Positions 47,903 through 60,539 are shown, numbered from the stretch's first letter. The stretch is DNA of 64,000 bases from Oxytricha trifallax (GCA_000711775.1 ARYC01000264.1:82356-146355), one strand, 5' to 3'. Numbers and translations are program-made. Notes: generated by a model not told the origin, from the sequence alone.

Positions 47903-48858
47903 TTAATACGATTTTCAAAAAGTTAATTTACTATATTATTAACTTTTAGGGTGAGGGGAAATATTGGGCAACTTTTATATAGTTTAAATGGGGAGAGTTT
48001 CCTTTTCCTTTCTGAAATTTCTTGCACCTTCCATAAAAATATATAATTTTAATAAATTTGAAATTAAATTTCATACTTTAATTTCTGAAATAACTAAATT
48101 TTAATTACGATAATATTTTTCTGCTTTGTAAAATTTAGAAGCAAAATCTTCAGATTGCTTTAAAATACTGTTATTTATTTTGCTTAAAAATATTTATCAT
48201 ATAATAATATATGAGTATACCATCTCTCTCAATTTTAGCATTACCAAACATAAAATTAAGGCTATTAAACTTGTCTTACAGTAACCTATTTTAAATTTAG
48301 AACTTAATCATTTTCACTATATTTTGCGATTTTATATGGAAAAGTAAATAAATAATATAATAATTGATAAATAAATTACATAAAATAAATAATGAATTCA
48401 TAATAGTTACCAGCACTTTCAAAAGAACAGCAGTCTATAGCTCCCACTGCTATGAGCAATTAATATTGCAATAGAGTATTTAAGGGTACTAATTATTAAA
48501 AATTCATATAAATAAATAGCATGTTTGATCAATAATAACGAAAGGTTTTATAAGAAATTTATGATGTTAAGTTGAGAGATAAGTATGTAATTTCATAAAG
48601 TTGACTTTCAATTGACTAAAATTATAATTTTTACTTAATTCTTGAGACAAAACAAGATATTAGATGTCATAAAGTATTTTAATTTAGTTAGAAAATCATC
48701 AAAAATAAAAATCAATAAGTTAACATTGAATTATTTTGAATGTTAAAATTACAAAAATTAAATGACTATAGTTATTCAATTTTTTTTTAAAAAAATGATT
48801 TCTATCCTACAATACTAAGAGCAGTAAGTGATTCATAGAACAGCTAATTGTGTTATTT
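47903..48858. other. Divergent intergenic region
   Basis: About 950 bp of AT-rich DNA between two divergent genes. Two G-rich segments (GGGTGAGGGG near 47950 and GGGGAGAGTTTCC near 47991) faintly resemble the GGGGAAGTTTCC ends of the foldback elements at 32.2 and 53.4 kb, possibly a remnant. No gene. Confidence 0.4.
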
Positions 48859-49954
48859 ATGGAGGATAGTAGCCTTAATCCAAACAATAAAAACATAGAG
48901 TAAGTACTTTTCTGGTGAATTTTTAACTTATATCCCAAGCATTTCTAATGATATATAATTTCAACTTAATTTCTACAGGATCTTTCAAATAAGGGTTGGA
49001 TGGCACCACAGGACAAGCCCTATGTAGCACTCGGTGATTTCTAGAATGTGATATCTGTAGTAGAGGGTCTTAAAAACTAGATACCTCACGCTAAAGAAAT
49101 GTCTGCAGAAACTTAGAAAAATATCTCTAAAGTGAGGAGATAATAAAATCCATTATTTCGAAACGGCAGACCAGACCGAACTTTAAGAATATTGGCTAAA
49201 TAGCCGGATAATTAGAAAGTGGGCAAGGGAAATGCTAAAGCTATAAATCTCTCTGCAAATTTTATCGACTTAAAAGGTATTGGAGAAGTCGATTCTACAA
49301 GCATAATCTATGCAAGTAAAAAACTATATATCTAGGATCTTATTATCATTTTAAATGAATGAAGAAAATGAAGATGATTGAAGAGCAATTTTTGACAACA
49401 GCAAGTCACTTTCATGATAATCAGTTAAAACACTAAAATTAGAAGCATAATTAAATATAGAGTAGATTAAATGAAGATATTACAAGTTCATACGATGTGC
49501 AATCCTCCACTAACTATAATCTAGTTTTATTTAATTTAATCATAGTATTTATTTGTAACGTTTAATAACACCAGCTCTTAAAAAATTAATGAACTCAAAA
49601 GACGCGAGTGTCATGTTAAAAGAAGAAATTGTCGAAAGTTAACTTAGATTAAAAGCTGCTAAATATGGTCATAAACTTGATGAAATAGTTCCATAATATA
49701 ATCATTCATTTTATCTCCCAGATAAGTAACTCTATTTTGAGAAGTCAAGCTATTCTTTCAAAATCTCCAATAGTCTGAATAGATAATATAAATTACGTAA
49801 TGATATTTCAAAATAAGATTTTTAATCTATAAATTATCAATTTCTATTTCTTATACCTTACATTTAAATTTCTTACATAGGCATTAGCAAATTCATTTTA
49901 CTACTCGGAGATTAATAGTTGCTTCTACCTGATCTCTAATTTAATGAATTTTGA
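48859..49954 (+). CDS. Gln-rich soluble protein, function unknown
   Basis: ATG 48859 (MEDSSLNPNNKNIEQ), then an intron of about 75-80 nt ending CTACAG, then DLSNKGWMAPQDKPYVALGD and a basic region (RRQQNPLFRNGRPDRT). A second intron (about 49315-49362) leads to MKMIEEQFLTTASHF, and a third break near 49530-49565 (TTTAAT pointer possible) to LITPALKKLMNSKD. The frame ends at TGA 49952-49954, overlapping the 3' end of the convergent gene by about 118 bp; an earlier true end after an unseen intron is possible. Family not recognised. Confidence 0.5.
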
Positions 49955-52900
49955 GATAAATTTCGACTAAGATTTTTGCTTTAAGCCTCAATAAGTTTAT
50001 CTCTGGCTCTAATATCACTTGCTAATCTAAGACCGCTCCCAGGGTTCGCTCCTACGATTGGCTTAACAATAGCCATAAATCTATCTTATGCTTAAATTGG
50101 GCTTCTGTTTTGTTGAGCAGTATGATTACCTACTGCTTTTAACATTGAGGAATAATTATATTTTGGTTAACTTATTGAACGTTTTGCACCAATGTGATCA
50201 ATTCTATCCAGCTTATCTTTTATCTAAACTAAAATGTAAAGCTTTAATTTAATTGATAAATTTATTGTGTTTAGAAAACTAACTTATTAGTTTCTTGCTG
50301 ATTCAGGTACATTTAGTAATCAAGCAAACCTTTTTACATATCTAAATATTTTCTATTAGCATCCTCATCAATCTAGGGTTTTATAATTTTTGGTTCTGGA
50401 GGGTCTAGATATTAAGTTGATTCATCTTTTATTAACTTCTTTGAATTGTTATTAGTCGAATTATTGTGATCAATTTCATCTTCTCTTAATGAAGATACAT
50501 TGAGTCTATCGATAAGTCTACTCATTTTATAAGCTGTGTAAGGATCATAAGTTATGGATTTTTAGGAACCTGAATTCAATTCGTGCTTTACTAACTATGG
50601 CTTAGGTGACTCATAAGAACCTTATGCAACACTAGCAGATCTCACATTAAATTTGTAAGATGGGTTTCCCTAGTAACCTGAGTAAGTATTCTGAGGTCTT
50701 GAATCAACAAAATTCACTTTTGGAAGTTTCAATGGCTCTGCTGTTGCATAATTTGAAAACTAAGACTAATTATTTTTATTTCTGCCAGTCTAGTGTGATA
50801 AGTTATAAAGCCTGTTTAAAACATCAGTCTAGTAGGGGTTATAATCAGTTTTTATAGTTTAAATAGTGGCTCTTTCAAAAGAAGAGAACTTATCAGTATT
50901 ATTAGTCAGCCCAGGATGAAAGTCTTCATTCTTGTAAATATGTTTCCTTGATTACACCATCCTAGATCTTAATGTTTAAATATCCCCATCCCTTAACTCT
51001 CTGGCGATCTCCGACTTATACATTAATATTTTGTCATCTCCTCTAGAAATTAAATTTTTTGAATTTGTTCTTTTAAGTTCACTTGATATGTTTCTCCTGA
51101 GTTCTTCTAGTCTCATACCAGCTTTATTCGTTACTGATTCAAATTCTTATACTTAAAGCTTTCTTTCTCGCTCTCGTTTTTTATGTTCTAACTCAAGCAT
51201 CATTTATTCTTGCTACTTCTTCATTCTGTAAACACTTTCAAAATCTTCTTTATTCATCTTTTGTCGATGTTAGTGATCGATTGATTCCTTCAAAGTCTGG
51301 TAATTATTGAAGGGAACACTTTAGATTCCATACTGACTTGTAGATTTATCAAATAAAGATGTCATGTTGTTAGTGAAATCATTCATTGCGTTTGGGTTTA
51401 TAGTAGTACGACTTTTCGCAAGCTGACTGTTTAAATCTCCTCTTGACCTATTTATCTTATCAAGCTTTGTGTTTAAGTTATAATAACTCTCTCTTAACCT
51501 ATTCTTCATTTGATCGCTTTCTTCATGAATCGATCTGATTTTGGACTCCTGCTCAACTAATTTCTTTTTGTAGTCTGTATCAGCTTCAAATTTATCTTTC
51601 TCGTAAGGCTCCCCTTCCTCTAACTATTTAAACTCTGATCTGGTAATCTGTTAAATCAAGTCTTCTTTCATTTGCTTTTTCTTTACTTCAAGTTACACAC
51701 GCTCTCGTTCTCTTCTCCTTCTTAACTCAGTATTGTTCAAGGATTTCCTGGATATATCTGAATTCACATTATCAATAATATTTGAGTTCATTTGGGTCAT
51801 TACTTGAGTTTCAAAATCCATTTTCTAAATTTGCTCATCTAAATTTTTGAGTTCTTGCTTGTTTATATTTGATCTATCATAAACATATTGAAGTGGATTG
51901 ATAAATTTCGGATCAGGCGGTGGTTGATTATCAACTCCATAGACGTAGTCTTCTCTTAAGAAGAGCGGCAGCTAAATTAGCAAATAAATTAAATTTAAGG
52001 AAAGCTATCTCTACTGTTAAACATTCTAGTTTTATTGTTAAATTATTTGCTTTTTCAAATTTAGACTCTGAACTGGTGATACTGAATGAAGGATTTATGT
52101 AACGGAGTTATCAGTATATACAGATTTAGGTTTGTTACTCTATGGAGATCCAATGTTAATTGGGTATTCAACTCTGTTAAAATAATAATACTTAATATTC
52201 TGATTAATAAATTTGCTTATAATGTCATTGTCAATATCCTACTATTGCAATTTCCCTCTACTTTAAGCCACGTTATTAACTTTCTAGTTAATATTGTGAT
52301 AAGCTTGATTAATTGCTGTTTAGCCTTTCATCCTTGAGTTTAAAACTGGTTTCTTTCTATTTGCTTAATTATTGCATTACAGTAGCTCAGAAAATGCCTT
52401 GATGTTTCCTAGTCTGGCATAATCACAAGCATCCTTTCCAGTAAAATCTTCAACATGTGGATTTGCACCATTTTGTAGTAAGAATTTAATAGACTCAAGT
52501 CTGAGTTATTCTATTGCCATTATTACAGCTGTCTTACCTTCACGATTAGTGTAGTCTATTGTTTTAACTATTTATAGATAAAATTTACGGCAAAATAAAA
52601 TGAATTAAAAATAGTCTATGTTTGCACCTCTTTAGAGTAACTTCTTTGCATTGTCGAAGTTATTAAATAGTACATATCTCGCAAACGGAGAAAAGTTTTA
52701 GGGATCCTCTTGATTAGCATCATGCCCTCTTAATGTTAAATGATTTAAAATTTCATGCTAATTGAGTGATGACGCATAAGTAATAGGACTGTATCCCATT
52801 GAACTTTGGCACATTGTCAAATCAATTCCAGAGTCACAAATGAGTTCAACCATCTTAAGATTTCCACATTTAATAGCGAAGAAAATTGGAGAGCTATCAG

Positions 52901-54187
52901 ACTTTACAGGATCGTTATAGTACAACTAAACTTTCTTTTCAATCAAATATTAAGCGCACTAAACTTGATTAGCTTTGATAGCTAAATACAAAGGGCTTAT
53001 ACCATTTTTAGAAGTTATCTAGATATCAGCTCCAGCGAGTGTGAGTATCTCCAATATTTTAATGTAGCCTTTGTATGCCGCTATCCCGACAGCTGTGATC
53101 CCATTGTTTTTAGCATAGTCTAATGGATATTTCATTTTAATGAGTTCTTCAACAATAGCTACATTATTCTTCTTTACTGAGATATGCAGGACATTTGACC
53201 CATTATGATTTCTTGCATAGATATCAACACCTTTTTCAAGTAAACGTTTCATAATTGCGAAATGACCATAGAAAGCTGAAATCCAAAATGCATTTACACC
53301 AAACGAATCTTATTTGTTTATTTCAAGGAATTTATTATTCAAAATTAAGTTCACAAAATCCAAACTGAAATCATATATAAAGAAATCTTGGGGGGAAGTT
53401 TCCTGCACCGGTTTATGATAAAAAAAAAAATTTTAGGGAAGTTTCCTGCACTTTTTTAAAATTTCTTTTTTATTATTAAATTACTCTTTATAAAAAATAT
53501 CAACCATCTTCCGAACTATTTCCTTGATATAATTATACTTACTTTATTAATCAATTAGTCAATATCTCTCTTTAAATTCCAACATCTGACATATTTCATC
53601 TGATATTTGTTGGTTTGTATCTTAACCATTATATTGTCCTATCTGTACTCATAGTAATTCCAAGTATTTTAGCCAATTGTTATTGAAATTTTGATTCAAT
53701 TTATCTTATTCTTTGCATACTTATTAAATGAGAGACTATATTTACTTGAACTACTTAAATGATGTATAAATATCCTCTTAATATTAATTGGTCATAAAAA
53801 TGTTAAATTTTTTAATTTATGTGACATTTATTAAATTTTACATAAATAAAAAAATAGTGCAGGAAACTTCCCCCCTCCCCGAAATTTTAAACGATATCTT
53901 ACTCTCCATTTGCGCAAGCAATCAAAAGCGGAAAAACTCTATCTTAAGAAACATTAAAATTTAGATCTGCATTAGTTGCTCCTCCCAGTTATATAAATTA
54001 TTCCTTGTCTTTTCTTTAAATGGCATCAAGGATATCTTTCTAAGTTATAGAATTAAATTTTTCATAAAATAAGCTATATTTATATATGTACCTAATGTTT
54101 AGATAGGTTGTCTGTTTGATACTTGTTCAATAAAAGTCCCGAAGCTACTGTTTCAATTTAATTATTCTGCTTGGTAGATATATTCAT
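49837..54187 (-). CDS. Ankyrin-repeat protein with coiled-coil C-terminal half
   Basis: ATG 54187 (MNISTKQNNQIETVASG) leads into ankyrin repeats (MKRLLEKGVDIYARNHNGSN, LDYAKNNGITAVGIAAYKGY, and several more to 52400). No TGA separates these from the next part: LPLFLREDYVYGVDNQPPPD, then long charged coiled coils (LRRRERERVQLEVKKKQMKE, YRMKKQQEQMMLELEHKKRE), a Tyr/Ser/Asn-rich linker and a C-terminus ending RNRN before TGA 49837-49839. An IES at 53385-53895 and an intron near 51975-52020 restore the frame. The charged region recalls centrosomal/spindle-pole proteins, but I do not assign a name. Confidence 0.68.
53385..53895. repeat. IES, 511 bp, ATCTT pointer, holding a foldback element with G-run ends
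   Basis: ATCTT at 53385-53389 and 53896-53900; joining keeps the ankyrin frame (ANGEQDFFIYDFSLDF). The element starts GGGGGGAAGTTTCCTGCAC and ends GTGCAGGAAACTTCCCCCC, and a second internal GGGAAGTTTCCTGCAC lies near 53437. Its ends match those of the 32.2 kb element; the interior does not. Confidence 0.88.
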
Positions 54188-54377
54188 TTCTACAATAATA
54201 ATAATAATTATATAGAGTAAAGCTGTATATTATAATTATTTTACAATAAGATTTTAATCAATCACTTCTTCTTAAGTTTTATCTATCTTTTGTTGAGAGG
54301 ATATTTAATCAGGGATCAGGGAAGTAAATAAGTCATGCTTTTTTAATAAATAAAAAGAATTATATTATTTCAATTTA

Positions 54378-57300
54378 ATGAGTTACAAACGCCATATGAT
54401 TAGCCCTACTAATTTGTAAGCACCAATAGTCTCCTCTCCTAATGAATAAAATTTTAAGAACCATAAACTATCTAGAACCATACTGTCTCCAATATAAAAG
54501 AAAAATTTGAAAATTATGATTGATTCTCCAACCAAGTCACACTCTATACTGGCTGCAGCTAAGCCACCATTGAGATAAAGTTATTAAATTTCAAGAAGTA
54601 AAAAGGCAGAAAATATTCCCATATTAAAAAAGCAAGACTCCCCAAATATAATGAGTAGATTATCTGAATCAAAAAAATAAGCTGAAACTAGATCTCCTAA
54701 TAGTAACACTTTAATTTCACGAAAATCTTAAACTTTAAGTAAAATTATTAACTCAGCTTCATCTACATAATTTGAAGATAGTCTTCAAGGATTGGACAGA
54801 CATCAGACTATGTTCCTGCAACATAAAAATTCATTGAATCAGTTTAATAATTCAATAAATTTGCAGCAGTATTCGGAAAACTCTTTAAATAATAGTTCAT
54901 AAATTTTAGATAAATTAAACCGAAAACACGGGTAATCTATTATCTATACAACAAAGAATAAAGAGACGAGTATTATCAAACTTAGAGAAATAAGGGGAAG
55001 ATGTGAAAGAACAAAGAGTTTTCAAACTTTTAACCTTATGTTTGCATGATTTTTTTCATAAAATTTTGTATTTTATTCATAAATTTGTTAGGTTTGAACG
55101 CTTTTCAATAAATCTAAAGCTCTTGTATTAATGAAAAAAATGATGATCTTATCTCATAAATTTAAGTTATCATTAAATTAATTCAAGATCTGTTAATTAA
55201 AATATATTTTGGGGGGGCCATATCTGAACCAAAGATAATTTTTAATAGTTTAAATAAGTTGGCGTACCTCGTTCTGGTAAAAATAGGGTCTGAGAACACG
55301 AAGAAATTATTTTTAAGTACTACAGATGTATCCATAGTATTGAAAAGATATGAACTGAGCCTCAGATTTATCATTAAATTACATATATTTCTTTATAATT
55401 TTTATCTCATTTTATACAATTTTAAACTAAATAACTTACTCAAATACTTGTTAATAAGTTATCCTACACAATATTATATGATTAAAATAGTTTTTAAATT
55501 ATAAATGTAATATTCAAGTATTTTATTTAAGTAAGATAATTCATTAACAAGTATTTGAGTTATTTAGTTTAAAATTGTATAAAATGAGGAAAAAAATGAT
55601 GAAAAAATAATAAGAAATATATGTAATTTAATTATAAATCTGAGGCTCAGTTCATGTCTTTTCAATACTATGGATAAATCTGTAGTACTTAAAAATAATT
55701 TCTTCGTGTTCTCTGACCCTATTTTGACCAGAACCAGGTACGCCAACTTATTTAAACTATTAAAAATTATCTTTGGTTCAGATATTGTCTCTTTGGTTGA
55801 GTATGCCCTCCCCAATTTTTGAAATAAAAATCATCCTTTTATTAATCCCCATCTAATATTTAATAATACTATCTAGATAAGTGATATGACTTCTAAAAAT
55901 TAAATCTAACAAATATTGAAAAACAGATAGAGTTCAAAGAATAGTATAGTTATTATCTTAGTTTTTATTATTATAATTTTTTATACTTAACTTAATGACA
56001 GATTGATGCCATGTTTATATAATAAATCAAGCAAAAGTATATAGCAGAGTAACTCCCCTAATCTATTTAAGAGACCTAAATTATCTAATTAGACGATCCT
56101 GGAGAATTCAATTGTATAAGAATAATTCTAGAAAGCCTCAATATTGCAAGCTTAAACTTTAGAGTAAGATAAAGTTTTTTATATATAATTGATTTAGGAA
56201 TGAAAATGAATTTGGACCTCAAGACAACGCCATGAATTTATTGCAACATACAAAGTCTGAAATAAAAAGCATTTGCTACAACCTGGAAAGATCCATCAAG
56301 GGACACGATGTATATATAGATCTCACAGATGAAGTAAATGATGTGGACTGTGTGGCAAACATAGCTATATATTGTAGGTTGAGAATCTAAGAAAAATATG
56401 CACCACTTTAACTGAAGTTTCAATACTTCAAAGAGGGAAGATAAGTAAATTCAAGTGATTTAGTTATGTACATTTCCGCTACAAATAAAATGCCATCTTC
56501 TGATAATCATTTTATTAGATAAGTTAAGGTTAGTTCTCCTTCCTTGTTATAAATTACATATAGCCTGATTAAATATTGTTTGGAGATAAGAAAGCAAATA
56601 AGAAATTTGAGAGCTAGTATCTCTATTTTTGTCTTTTAAGTGAAGAAGGAATAACTCTTCGAATAATCTCTTCTTTCAACACAGAAATGGAGAAAAGAGT
56701 TCTCCAAAAATTAAAAGAAAAGAGTTCAACTATAGATCTTTTTTCTCTTAGTAAAAGTGATGATGATAATGATTCTCTATCGCCTTAAAATCAAAGGCAC
56801 TCCAGAGTCCTAATATCATCATCAAAATAACTGAAATAGAAACGATTAATGATTTAGAATGAAGTGAATGAAGCTTTTGCCAATCCTATGTATAAAAAGC
56901 TGTTGCTCAAGAATTTCAAGAAACTTACTAATAAAAGAGCAACTAAGATCAACTCAACACTTAAAACTATGCTTTTCAATTAACAAGAGAAGACTCTAGA
57001 TCAACTTGGAAATATTTAAATTGAAAACTAGGCGATAAGGCAGTCTTAATAACAATTGAGACCTGATGCTGATTATAAATTGATAAGCAATAAGAAAGTC
57101 TACACTATTAAGTAATTGCTTTTCTATAATTCAATTAACTTTTAATACTTGTATTCATTATAGAATTTTTAAATTTTTACAATTTAGGCAATATTAAAGA
57201 ATCAAAGTCTTAAACAAATAGTTCAATAAACCTTTTTAAAGAGATAAAAATTAGATAAATTTAACAAAGATCAAGAGAAAGAGACTTAAAGATTTAAGAA

Positions 57301-57512
57301 GTATAATAAAGAAAAGAAATAATTGACTTGGAGAATTTATAAAAGAAAGTTTAGTTGTTTTATAAAAATAATTAAAGGTGATAGATACCCTAACAGTAGA
57401 AGTTAAAGAGTAAGTTTCGCAAACTTATAAAATATAATAAAATATTTAGAAGAATAATAGAATTATATTATACAAACTTTTCGAATTTATTAAGTTTCTT
57501 GTTTATGAATGA
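54378..57512 (+). CDS. Ser/Gln/Lys-rich protein of unknown function, split by a foldback element
   Basis: ATG 54378 (MSYKRHMISPTNLQ) opens a Ser/Asn/Lys-rich frame to about 55050. Coding resumes near 55990 (KSIQQSNSPNLFKRPKLSNQ), passes an intron (GTAAGA...TTTAG near 56163-56202), a folded-looking domain (ICYNLERSIKGHDVYIDLTD, VDCVANIAIYCRLRI) and basic coiled segments, and ends after a last intron (GTAAGT...TTTAG) with KFLVYE and TGA 57510-57512. The gap contains the foldback element 55206-55815. The pointer for the gap was not identified; ATGTTT occurs on both sides but out of phase. Family unknown. Confidence 0.5.
55206..55815. repeat. Foldback element, about 610 bp, in the gap of the 54378-57512 gene
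   Basis: Begins near GGGGGGGCCATATCTGAACC and ends near GGTTCAGATATTG...GCCCTCCCC. Arms of about 250 bp are largely complementary (ATAAGTTGGCGTACC opposite GGTACGCCAACTTAT), with scattered mismatches; the loop is near 55465-55545. Confidence 0.88.
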
Positions 57513-57665
57513 AAATTTCAAATTTATAGAAAAAAAAGAATAAGAAAAATGATATTATAAGGAGTTTAATTATTAAAATTTCAATATAAACTTTCAATTC
57601 ATTAAAATTACCTTCAACAATAAATTACAAGTCTCAAATCTCCACTATTATCATTACCATACGTT

Positions 57666-58352
57666 TCACTTCTTAGATTACTAATTTTACTGATGCTGTT
57701 ACTTTGTTTAACCATTCATATCTTGAGTGAAAATGACATTTCTATGATTTCCATTCATTTGTAGAGAACCTAGAAAGTCATTGAGCTTTCTTTTTTTAAG
57801 GTTAGGCTTGATATAGTTTCCTAGCTCGTCATAGTTTGCTGGGTCTAGCAGATCACTTTCACTAAAGTCATTTGAGACATTCGACTGCTCATCTTGGAAA
57901 TTTGACTCTTAACTTGCTTGCACTTCTAAACTACTTCCATCATCAAATGAAGAAATCTCTCTTTGTTAAGGAATAGTTCGAGGTTTTAAGTGACCAAAAC
58001 CTTAAGGAACTTGGAATTCGTCAGAGCTGTTTAGGGAATTCAAGTTCTCCTTGTTTTTACCTAAGCCAATTTAACCATTCAAGTTGGGAAGAGTTCTTGC
58101 TTGAGGTGGATCCATCATTAAGTTGTTTGACTATTAATGCTAAAGCACTTAGTTTGATTGATTGACTCCAGAAGTATTGAATTCCATAAGTAAGCGCTTC
58201 TGTTATTCAATCATACCCTCCAAATCTCCATCGCCATTGTCATTTGAGTCATCATCTAACATGAAACTTCTCGCATGACGAAGAAAGTCTTCCATGTTAT
58301 CGTTACTACCTGTGATACCACTCTCATTTAGGCCACTTTAGTTTGCTGGCAT
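57666..58352 (-). CDS. Gln/Asn/Ser-rich protein, about 228 aa
   Basis: ATG 58352 (MPANQSGLNESGITGS) to TGA 57666-57668. Acidic N-terminal part (FMLDDDSNDNGDGD), a Q/N-rich middle, and one more ordered motif LLDPANYDELGNYIKPNLKK with KRKLNDFLG. No intron needed. Low complexity makes function unreadable; a nuclear role is possible from the KKRK segment but this is a guess. Confidence 0.6.
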
Positions 58353-58472
58353 AGAAATTGAATTCAAAACAGAAATTTCCTATCTTTTAATTTTATTAAA
58401 TATCCCCTTTTTTAAAGAGAAAATGATTTTTAATTCACTTAAATGTAATTTATTTTTATAAGTATTTTCAAT

Positions 58473-59673
58473 TCATTATACAATTTGAATTTAACATTTA
58501 TATTTAAAATGGTTGAGAGATTGTGGATCATTCCCTGATAAATCCTAGTTCTTGCGAGGCCTTCCTCTTCCCCTTGATCCATTTCCTCCTCTTACACCAG
58601 AAGTAGCTTTTCCTCTGCCACCAGACTAACCCCTGACTGCCCTCTATTGAGTTGTCGAAACTTATGCTGCTGTAGCAGTAGAGGTAGTATTAGTGCCAAA
58701 ATTAGGTTGCTTAACCTCTTCTTCTTAATTTCTTGGCTCAACCTTTATAGTATGAGCAGAGTCCTCAATTCCAAGTACCCCTATAAATATAAGTAAAATT
58801 TAAAAGAAACGAACTTCTAAGTTAGTCAGCGTTGTTTGGTTTTATGAGTCTCTCAGCCAGAGTCTGTTTTGGCACATTTTGGTTAATCATTGCTCTGACA
58901 TTATCGTCCAAACATTCCTCTTCGTTTTGTTCTTTCTTAAGTTCTTCCTCCTTAGACTTCATATAGTTCAAATACCATTTTGGCAGATTTCCTTCTTTGA
59001 AAGTGCACTGAGGTAAATGACCTTGGATATAATAAATAAACACTCTGTAATAAAAATTTATTAACTTAATTATAGACTCAAGAGCTCCTTTCCAATTGCA
59101 TCCTATTATGTTTTAAATAAAGAAGTATTTATACCTCTGTTTGGACAGAAGATTTCAAACTCGTTTATCAAATTGTAAGCTAGTTAATCTTTCACAATTT
59201 AATTTCTTTTGAAAGTCTATCTGCAATCACTCATATCAAATTGATTCATAAAATTGTAGAAAAATAAAGCTCTTATTATAAATGAGGACAACTTGGAGCT
59301 CTCTACTAGTTTTGGCACCATTGCTCGATGCACTCTCTGCAATACAAATGCCTATATTAATATATAAGTTTGCTGTTCCCTTAAATTGAATAGTATTGCA
59401 CCATTCGATCAAATAAGCAATAATTAGACAACAAATATTGCAGACTTTATTTATCTCTAATTTCTTTCAATGCTAAAGCTTCATTTTGAAGTTGAAGCAA
59501 TTCTAATATTTTAGAGTCATATTTTAATGCATATTGAATGTAACTTACCCACATGGGATCCTTGTAGGATCAATGAACACCTCTGTACATATACTGCACA
59601 TTAGGTATTTGGAAATGACTGTCGGATTGACGAATTTCCTCTGCATGGCTGGTTGGTTAGATTTTGAGTTCAT
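58473..59673 (-). CDS. RING-finger / TRAF-type zinc-finger E3 ligase
   Basis: ATG 59673 (MNSKSNQPAMQRKFVNP). RING: CSICTEVFIDPTRIPCG, then after an intron (GTAAGT donor) HLYCRECIEQW and CPHL, followed by CRQTFKRNQIVKDQLAYNLI. A TRAF-like zinc motif follows (GCNWKGALES...HLPQC), then a charged linker and a C-terminal Gly/Arg-rich segment (GGRGKATSGVRGG, GSRGRGRPRK). It ends at TGA 58473-58475. RING plus TRAF-type zinc finger is the plan of TRAF/RNF41-like ubiquitin ligases. The RGRPRK piece resembles an AT-hook or RNA-binding RGG box. Exact junctions at 59040 and 59280 are not resolved. Confidence 0.75.
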
Positions 59674-59917
59674 AATTGCAAACTGAAATATAATGATTTG
59701 AATTATATTAATATTTTATAAACTTTATCATTAAATCACTTATAAATCAATTTAATTAGATGTCTTACTATTCTCTTTGATTATAACTCTACAATTATAA
59801 TATAAAATTAAAACAGCAAAATAAAAATCTACAAAAGTAATTTCAAGTGAAAATTTTTGCAAAAATCTAAATAGATTATTGTAATATAACTTTATTTAGT
59901 AAAAGTATAAATATTGA

Positions 59918-60539
59918 ATGTCAGAGGAGGAAGTTGAAAATGTGGAAGTGGAAAACCAAGAGGAGCAAGTCCCACCTGAACCAAAGAACATTCTTAAGCC
60001 TGAGCAAATAGCAGCTGGTCTCTCTCAAGTGTCTAAAATTCATGGTAAGAAAAACATAACTCTAGAGTGGGTTAATCACTTGTTGTACAAAGGATTACTT
60101 TTATCGTTACAAATAAATATGAAAGTTCACATTTAATTGATTATGTAATAGATGGCTCCTCGTATGCTTATGTGAATTTGAATCTCGAAGAGAAAGAACT
60201 TGAGGAGTTGGGAGATCACTTGAGACTTTATCAACACCTCAGATTTTTGAATTTATCAAAGAACTAGCTTAAAGACATTAACGAGATCACCTACTTAATT
60301 AAAATTAGGGAATATTAATGAAAATTTTCTAAAGTTAATTTTTAATTAACTTACCATATTTGTTGACTTTGAATGCAAGCGAGAATCAAATACAAGACAT
60401 TGGTTTCTTCGAAAGCAATACCGAAGCCCTCTAATTCACTCAGCTTTACAAAAAATTATTAGTTAATTTATTTTTTAAAGCTTGTTAACTTGAGCAAGAA
60501 CAAAATTCAAACTCTAATTTCTATGATTCAGCCTAGAAT
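59918..60539 (+). CDS. LRRC23-like radial-spoke LRR protein, first part of a scrambled gene
   Basis: ATG 59918 gives an acidic N-terminus (MSEEEVENVEVENQEEQ), then ILKPEQIAAGLSQVSKIH, an intron (60045-60151, GTAAGA...ATAG), then DGSSYAYVNLNLEEKELEEL, matching the AHAYVKLEVKERDL region of LRRC23. LRRs follow (LRFLNLSKNQL, LLTLNASENQIQDI, LVNLSKNKIQTL) and the frame runs into ISMIQPR at the pointer 60527-60539; beyond it homology stops. IESs: 60295-60341 (TTAATTAA) and 60442-60478 (AGCTT), both frame-restoring. The rest of the gene is on the - strand at 44500-46032. Confidence 0.87.
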
